A stretch of DNA of 64,000 nucleotides from Sphingomonas crusticola (lineage in GTDB: Bacteria > Pseudomonadota > Alphaproteobacteria > Sphingomonadales > Sphingomonadaceae). The stretch's first letter is position 1. Every line of letters starts with the position of its first letter. Shown here one piece after another: positions 59,787 through 64,000 of this stretch. The stretch lies in the NCBI RefSeq assembly GCF_003391115.1, contig NZ_QTJP01000001.1, forward strand, positions 2,812,501 to 2,876,500. Direction: 5' to 3'. A program made the position numbers and the translations under genes. The notes beneath the pieces are model-generated. The model had not been told where the DNA came from. It did no database searches and saw only the letters and a program-made list of their open reading frames with translations.

Positions 59787-60152
59787 TTACGATAGCTTAT
59801 GTCGATCGCGCTTGGGAGGCGGCCCGCTTCGGCTGAGGCTCTCCACCGGGCAGCGTTGACGAGCAACCAGCACATACGCAAAGCGATCGAACGTGTCGGT
59901 CGGACCGCCCGCAAAGCCGACCCGCGTTGCGAAATTTAGGCCTAGGCAAGGGCCGAGGAGGTCGGCACGATACCATTGCCGCCGACGGTCCTGAACATAG
60001 ATCGTATCGCGATCGACTGCCTCCCAGTTGTAAATCCCACCGTGGTTCACGAACGGGATGCTGGCTTGCTGAGGCGGCGGTTCGTGGGGCGCGGCAATCG
60101 CAGCAACGGAAGCAGAAAGGGCAACGGCGGAGGCGAGAATGAATATTTTCAT
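59787..60152 (-). CDS. DUF6491 family exported protein
   Basis: The 121-aa protein has a signal peptide (about 1-20) and the DUF6491 pattern: IPFVNHGGIYNWEAVDRDTIYVQDRRRQWYRADLLGPCLGLNFA, then GPTDTFDRFAYVLV and RCPVESL. Two conserved cysteines could form a disulfide. Its function is unknown. No partner gene is adjacent. Confidence 0.8.
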   Translation of the reverse strand: MKIFILASAVALSASVAAIAAPHEPPPQQASIPFVNHGGIYNWEAVDRDTIYVQDRRRQWYRADLLGPCLGLNFATRVGFAGGPTDTFDRFAYVLVARQRCPVESLSRSGPPPKRDRHKLS

Positions 60153-60714
60153 ATGAATGACTTAGGCGCGGTTTGCTGAACACCAGCTTGCCGACTAATC
60201 ATGGGAAGGATTGAGACGTTTAAGCTTTTCGGAGACGCATCGATTCACCTAGTCGGCGGAGGTTGTGGTGCCTCGCTACGCAATCCTCAGCAAGTTCGCG
60301 GAACCATAATTCTGCTCCCCAGCAAGTCAGTTCGCTGCAGCCTCCGCTGACCCTCCGTCGTGCAGGAATAGTTGGGATACTCACCGCCCTGGTGCCGGGG
60401 ACATCAGCGCACGCGAACAAGCGGCCGCTTCGGGATCGGCGCAAACGCTACTGAACGGCTTAGAGTGGGCGCTTGGTTGCCGACCAGCGATCCCCCGGAC
60501 CGTCTCTCTGTGGTTGCTGGCTCGACCCAGTTGCAGACATTCAGCGCGGTTCTTCGAGTTCCCAATTGCGGACGTTCAGCACTGCTGGTCCGTATCCGGA
60601 ACCGGACGCCCGTTCATGTGAGAATATCGCCCGCTCCTGTGCCCAAATCCGCCCTGCGCTTAGGCACGCGTCCATGTGGAGACGCCAGTCCGTCAATGCC
60701 CAGGCAAACGGCTG
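60153..60714. other. Intergenic gap with a dispersed-repeat copy
   Basis: The convergent-type gap left of the kinase gene holds the repeat copy at 60522-60618; I see no gene. Confidence 0.45.
60522..60618. repeat. Dispersed degenerate repeat, copy 4 (double)
   Basis: GACCCAGTTGCAGACATTCA is followed by CCCAATTGCGGACGTTCAGC and ACCGGACGCCCGTTCATG, so the copy appears to contain one and a half repeat units. Confidence 0.5.
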
Positions 60715-62046
60715 TTACGTGGAGATCTCTTCGTGCGGAAGCTTAAGCTCGAAAAGGGCGCCATGGGGGTGGAGGGACGTGTGGGAGATGCTCGCACGGT
60801 TTCTGGCGGCAAGTGTGCTGGCTATGAAAAGACCCAGACCCGAACCTGGCTGGCCGTAGCGTGGAGCGGTACCCCTGCCCAAGCGCCTTTGGAAGAGGAA
60901 GGGCCGGAACTCCTCCGCCACGCCGGGACCATTGTCAGTTATGGTGACCGACACCGCGCCATCCGAGCAGACGCATCGCGCCGTCACCTGGCCATTAGCG
61001 GGGCTGAACTTGATGGCGTTTGCGATGAGATTATCGCAAATCTGGCCTATCGCTATCGGATCGAAGATCGCCCACGCCGGTGTGGCTTCAAGAACGAGCG
61101 CCAGCGACACGCAAGCGCTCTCGGCACTTGGACTCGCACGCTCAACCGCCGCCGCCACGTGCAGACGCATGTCTTCAAGCAAGGAAGGCGTGCTAGAATC
61201 TTGCTCCGCATTGTGCGCCAGCAATAATCGACGCACCAGTTCCAGCATCGATCGGATGCTGGGCTGGCTATCCCGCAATACCCGGACCGGTAGAGTTGGA
61301 TTCGAGGCGGATTTCTCGATGGTAAGCTCGAAGAGGTTGTAAAGGCCGAGCAACGGGCTTTGCAGATCGTGCGCGGTGATGGCCATTAACTCATCGAGTT
61401 GCTGTTTGCGCGATTCGAGCTGACGGGCCTGCGCATGGATTAGCTGGCGCTGCAGATAATCGCGTTCTCGCGCGCTGTGAATCAGCCATCCGCCGGCGAT
61501 CCCGACCACGGTCGCGAGCGACGCATTGGTCGCCGCCACCAGCTTCTCATATTCCGAAACCGGGGCGCCTTGGATCGCGATGATGTACAGTAGCGTGGCC
61601 GATCCCAGGATGATGAGTAACGTCCGCAGCGGAAAGACGAATAGGATCGCCAAGGCTAGCACCATCAAGGAATAACCGCTCACCAGCCGGCCGTGCATCG
61701 CAAGGGATGCGGTTGCCGCGATGGCCATTCCCAAGCCAAATAGGACCGAAAAGATCGCAAGGGCATTTTGATGGAGCGGGCGACTTAGCCAGGAGGGCCG
61801 TCTGGCCGCGACGAGCAGCAACGCTGCCTCAACCGGCACGCTGGCCAGGCAGATGGTCGTATCCGTTTCCCACGGCCCGACCAGACCAAGGTAAATCTCG
61901 AACGTCAGCTGGAGCAGGCCCAGCGATGCGGCGAGCGCCAATCGGCGAAGGTTGATGTGCGCCGCGACCTGGCTGAATGGCACGGCAGCCTCAGCGTCGG
62001 GATCATAGTCGAAGACGCGCCCCAGAGCGGCACCGATCGCCCCCAT
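60715..62046 (-). CDS. Membrane sensor histidine kinase
   Basis: The 443-aa kinase has an N-terminal membrane domain of about six helices (residues 35-190), a linker helix, the H-box MAITAHDLQSPLLG with phospho-acceptor His226, and an ATPase domain with N-box DNLIANAIKFSP, G1 DNGPG and G2 GSGLGLFI. No periplasmic sensor domain is visible, so it may sense a membrane-linked cue. Its ATG shares a base with the stop of the response-regulator gene, so the pair is co-translated. Confidence 0.9.
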   Translation of the reverse strand: MGAIGAALGRVFDYDPDAEAAVPFSQVAAHINLRRLALAASLGLLQLTFEIYLGLVGPWETDTTICLASVPVEAALLLVAARRPSWLSRPLHQNALAIFSVLFGLGMAIAATASLAMHGRLVSGYSLMVLALAILFVFPLRTLLIILGSATLLYIIAIQGAPVSEYEKLVAATNASLATVVGIAGGWLIHSARERDYLQRQLIHAQARQLESRKQQLDELMAITAHDLQSPLLGLYNLFELTIEKSASNPTLPVRVLRDSQPSIRSMLELVRRLLLAHNAEQDSSTPSLLEDMRLHVAAAVERASPSAESACVSLALVLEATPAWAIFDPIAIGQICDNLIANAIKFSPANGQVTARCVCSDGAVSVTITDNGPGVAEEFRPFLFQRRLGRGTAPRYGQPGSGLGLFIASTLAARNRASISHTSLHPHGALFELKLPHEEIST

Positions 62047-62705
62047 CAGGAGGGCTGCCGGAGACGGTCGGCAGAAACATTGTCGGCAAAGCGTTCCAGC
62101 GCGCGCAGACTGTCGAGGCCGAGCTTGATCTTAAGGCGGTCGCGGTAGGTGCCCACGGTCTTCGGGCTGAGTGAGAGGGTGCGCGAAATCGCGGCGAGAT
62201 CCAGCCCGTCGGCTATCAAAGCGAGAACCTGCCGCTCCCGCATCGAAAGCGCGGCTACGCCCTCTGCGCGAGGCATTCCACCGCCGATTTCGCGCATGAG
62301 TTGCGCCTGCACTTTCGGGGCGACCGCTATGTCTCCTCCCGCGATCAGATGAAGTGCCTGTTCGACGTTGCTCAGTGGTTCGTTCTTGGAGATATAACCT
62401 TTGGCGCCCGCGCGTATCGACAGCTGGGCATAGGTGAGTTCGTCGTGACTGGAGTAGACCAGGATGCGAGCGCGAGAGACTGTCGTCAAATCTTCGATCA
62501 TGGAAATTCCGTCGCGCCCGCCCATGACGAGATCAGCGATGATGAAGTCCGGCTGGTGGGCTTCGGCCTGAGCAAGCGCGTCCGCCGCCGTCGTTGCCTC
62601 GGCACAGATTGCGAAGCAGGCACTGCCGTCAAGCAGCAGCCTCAACCCGTAGAGCAGTACGGGGTGATCATCGATGATCAGCAGGCGAAACGGAGTGGTC
62701 GTCAT
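62046..62705 (-). CDS. LuxR/NarL-family response regulator
   Basis: The 219-aa regulator has a receiver domain (LLIIDDHPVLLYG, phospho-acceptor Asp58 in IIADLVMGG, the lysine in GAKGYISKNEP) and a C-terminal LuxR-type HTH (LSMRERQVLALIADGLDLAAISRTLSLSPKTVGTYRDRLKIKLG). ATG 62705 begins the conserved receiver. It precedes and overlaps the kinase gene by one base, defining a two-component pair. Confidence 0.9.
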   Translation of the reverse strand: MTTTPFRLLIIDDHPVLLYGLRLLLDGSACFAICAEATTAADALAQAEAHQPDFIIADLVMGGRDGISMIEDLTTVSRARILVYSSHDELTYAQLSIRAGAKGYISKNEPLSNVEQALHLIAGGDIAVAPKVQAQLMREIGGGMPRAEGVAALSMRERQVLALIADGLDLAAISRTLSLSPKTVGTYRDRLKIKLGLDSLRALERFADNVSADRLRQPS

Positions 62706-62982
62706 GAGCTGTCCAGGATGAGCGATAGCATATTGAACGAGGAAAATGATTTGCTTGTAGGGCACTGCCCTACGTCCGTTCGTCGCGGCCCCTCTATTCG
62801 ATGCTGAAGCTGTTCGAGGTGCAATCGGGCAGCTTGTCCATTGCAGCCGTCAGCAGGCGGTCTTGGGGGTTCGGGCAATTAGGCGGGGTAGACGACGGGG
62901 TCGGTCAAGCACGAACGATTATACCGCGTCCATCCACGTCGGGGTGCCCGGACCCGCGGTCCTGTTCAAAGGGGAGAATCTC

Positions 62983-63759
62983 ATGGTTAAATCTTATGCG
63001 ATCGCACTTGCGTTTGTCTTCGCATCACCGGCTTTAGCCGCGTCGATAGACGGCACCTGGAAGGTGGACGTCAAATCCGCCCAATTGCCGTCGAAGCCGA
63101 CCTCCTACCTCGTCAAGGATGGCACCTATCATTGCAGTTGCGTGCCGCCGACCACGATCCCGAGCGACGGCAAGTTCCACAAACTCACCGACCGGCCTTA
63201 TTACGATGAGATGGCGGTCACCATAGTCGATGCGCGCTCGCTCAAGTCGGTGATGCGCAAAAACGGCAAGGTCGTCAGCGAACTGACCCGCACCGTATCT
63301 GCGGACGGCAAGACCGCGACGACCAGCTTCGTCGATCGCACGGCCACCAATGGCACAGCCGTCACCGGCCGGAGCGTGATGCGACGCGTGGGGGCGGCGC
63401 CGAAGGGAGCACATGCTTTTTCCGGTGCGTGGGTCGAGACCAACGACGCGGATGTGTCCGACAGTGGCCTGACTGTCACTTTCGGCACCAAGGGTGACAT
63501 GGTGACGTTCAAATCCCTCCAGGGCGCAGCCTATACAGCCAAGCTGAATGGTCCCCAGGCGCCGGTCACAGGCGACCCGGGGTGGACCGGCGTGAGGCTC
63601 AAGGGCACGCCGACTTCGTTCGTGGAGACCGATTTGCTTGGCACCGAAGTGATGAGCGTCATGACGCTCGTTCTTGCCCCCAACGGGAAGAGCTTGAGGA
63701 TCAAGACCGAGGATAAGAAGCGCGGCACGACCACAAGCTATACCGCGTACAAGATGTGA
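62983..63759 (+). CDS. Exported protein of unknown function
   Basis: The 258-aa protein has a signal peptide (about 1-20, SPALAAS) and two similar beta-rich halves that both begin with a G-T-W/G-A-W motif (DGTWKVDVK and SGAWVETND). This suggests a lipocalin-like fold. AAAGGGGAG lies before ATG 62983. I do not recognise a characterised relative. It is divergent from the two-component genes and might be a target of them. Confidence 0.75.
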   Translation: MVKSYAIALAFVFASPALAASIDGTWKVDVKSAQLPSKPTSYLVKDGTYHCSCVPPTTIPSDGKFHKLTDRPYYDEMAVTIVDARSLKSVMRKNGKVVSELTRTVSADGKTATTSFVDRTATNGTAVTGRSVMRRVGAAPKGAHAFSGAWVETNDADVSDSGLTVTFGTKGDMVTFKSLQGAAYTAKLNGPQAPVTGDPGWTGVRLKGTPTSFVETDLLGTEVMSVMTLVLAPNGKSLRIKTEDKKRGTTTSYTAYKM

Positions 63760-63822
63760 CAGCGGGCCGAGGAGGGGATTTGCTGCTCCTCGGCCAGTCC
63801 CTGCGCAGGCTGGCCCAAGGGC

Positions 63823-63888
63823 GTATCGGACCCACAAGCAGACGTTCAGCGGCAACTTAGCGCTTCCCGAAAGCGGCCATTTGTTCAT
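63823..63888. repeat. Dispersed degenerate repeat, copy 5
   Basis: TCGGACCCACAAGCAGACGT, TTCAGCGGC and TTCCCGAAAGCGGCCATTTG follow the family order. The rest of 63760-64000 shows no gene. Confidence 0.45.
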
Positions 63889-64000
63889 CTCGGCTAAATA
63901 GCCGCCATCGGGGCCTACGACGCGTAGGCTTAACGGCGCAGAGTGATGGTGAGCGGACACTGCAGCGGCCATGCGACGGTGACACTATAGCCCCAGGCGG

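Noticed and set aside
59561-59836. Small plus-strand frame ending near the DUF6491 gene
   Set aside because: It overlaps the end of the DUF6491 gene on the other strand, has no RBS and no family pattern.
1-64000. CRISPR arrays, rRNA or tRNA genes, replication origin
   Set aside because: No regularly spaced identical repeats, no rRNA-like tracts, no complete cloverleaf and no DnaA-box cluster were seen while reading the window.

Overview
The window reads as one stretch of a high-GC alphaproteobacterial chromosome, most likely a Sphingomonadaceae (Sphingomonas-like) strain. Six complete TonB-dependent receptors, FecI/FecR regulators, DUF6894 and DUF6491 proteins and twin-arginine-exported carbohydrate enzymes all point that way. 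No rRNA, tRNA, CRISPR array or intact insertion sequence was recognised.

Region 1 (1-5510) is a remnant of an integrative and conjugative element: an unidentified C-terminus, DUF736, a small HTH protein, a TraF-type S26 peptidase, a lytic transglycosylase, a 118-aa protein and a VirD2-like relaxase with DUF3363. No TraG or Trb genes follow. The module stops beside a 5'-truncated copy (5634-5995) of a peptidase gene whose full paralogue lies at 50467-52884. Two genes of this region share an unusual structured leader.

Region 2 (6244-23650) is a pectin/galactarate utilisation cluster: galactarate/talarate dehydratase, a Tat-exported protein of unknown function, a GudP/GarP-type transporter, a LysR regulator, KdgD, two large TonB receptors, a pectinesterase, an amidohydrolase resembling aldarolactone enzymes and an exported alpha/beta hydrolase. 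Five promoters of this region share a 49-bp block, an operator next to a TTRGAC -35 box, on the strand and at the distance expected for each transcription unit. This looks like one regulon.

Region 3 (23784-30564) is an organosulfur uptake locus: a divergent MarR regulator, an SsuA-like lipoprotein, a cytoplasmic protein with the DszB desulfinase catalytic residues, an SsuC-like permease, an SsuB-like ATPase and a TonB receptor.

Region 4 (30919-52884) holds three separate copies of one four-gene module: ECF sigma factor, FecR anti-sigma factor, TonB receptor with N-terminal STN signalling domain, and exported S9 serine peptidase. The first peptidase looks like an Atxe2-type lasso-peptide isopeptidase, yet no lasso biosynthesis genes are visible. 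Each module has its own promoter signature, found once before the sigma gene and once before the receptor gene. That suggests three self-amplifying, mutually insulated peptide-sensing and scavenging circuits. An orphan GIY-YIG-like gene lies between modules 2 and 3.

Region 5 (52885-64000) is ordinary chromosome: LysR with a divergent NmrA-like reductase, small alphaproteobacterial proteins (two DUF6894, one DUF6491), two tandem Crp/Fnr regulators, a LuxR-type response regulator with a membrane histidine kinase, and an exported protein of unknown function. A degenerate repeat of about 70 bp recurs in at least five intergenic gaps from 44.8 kb to the right end.
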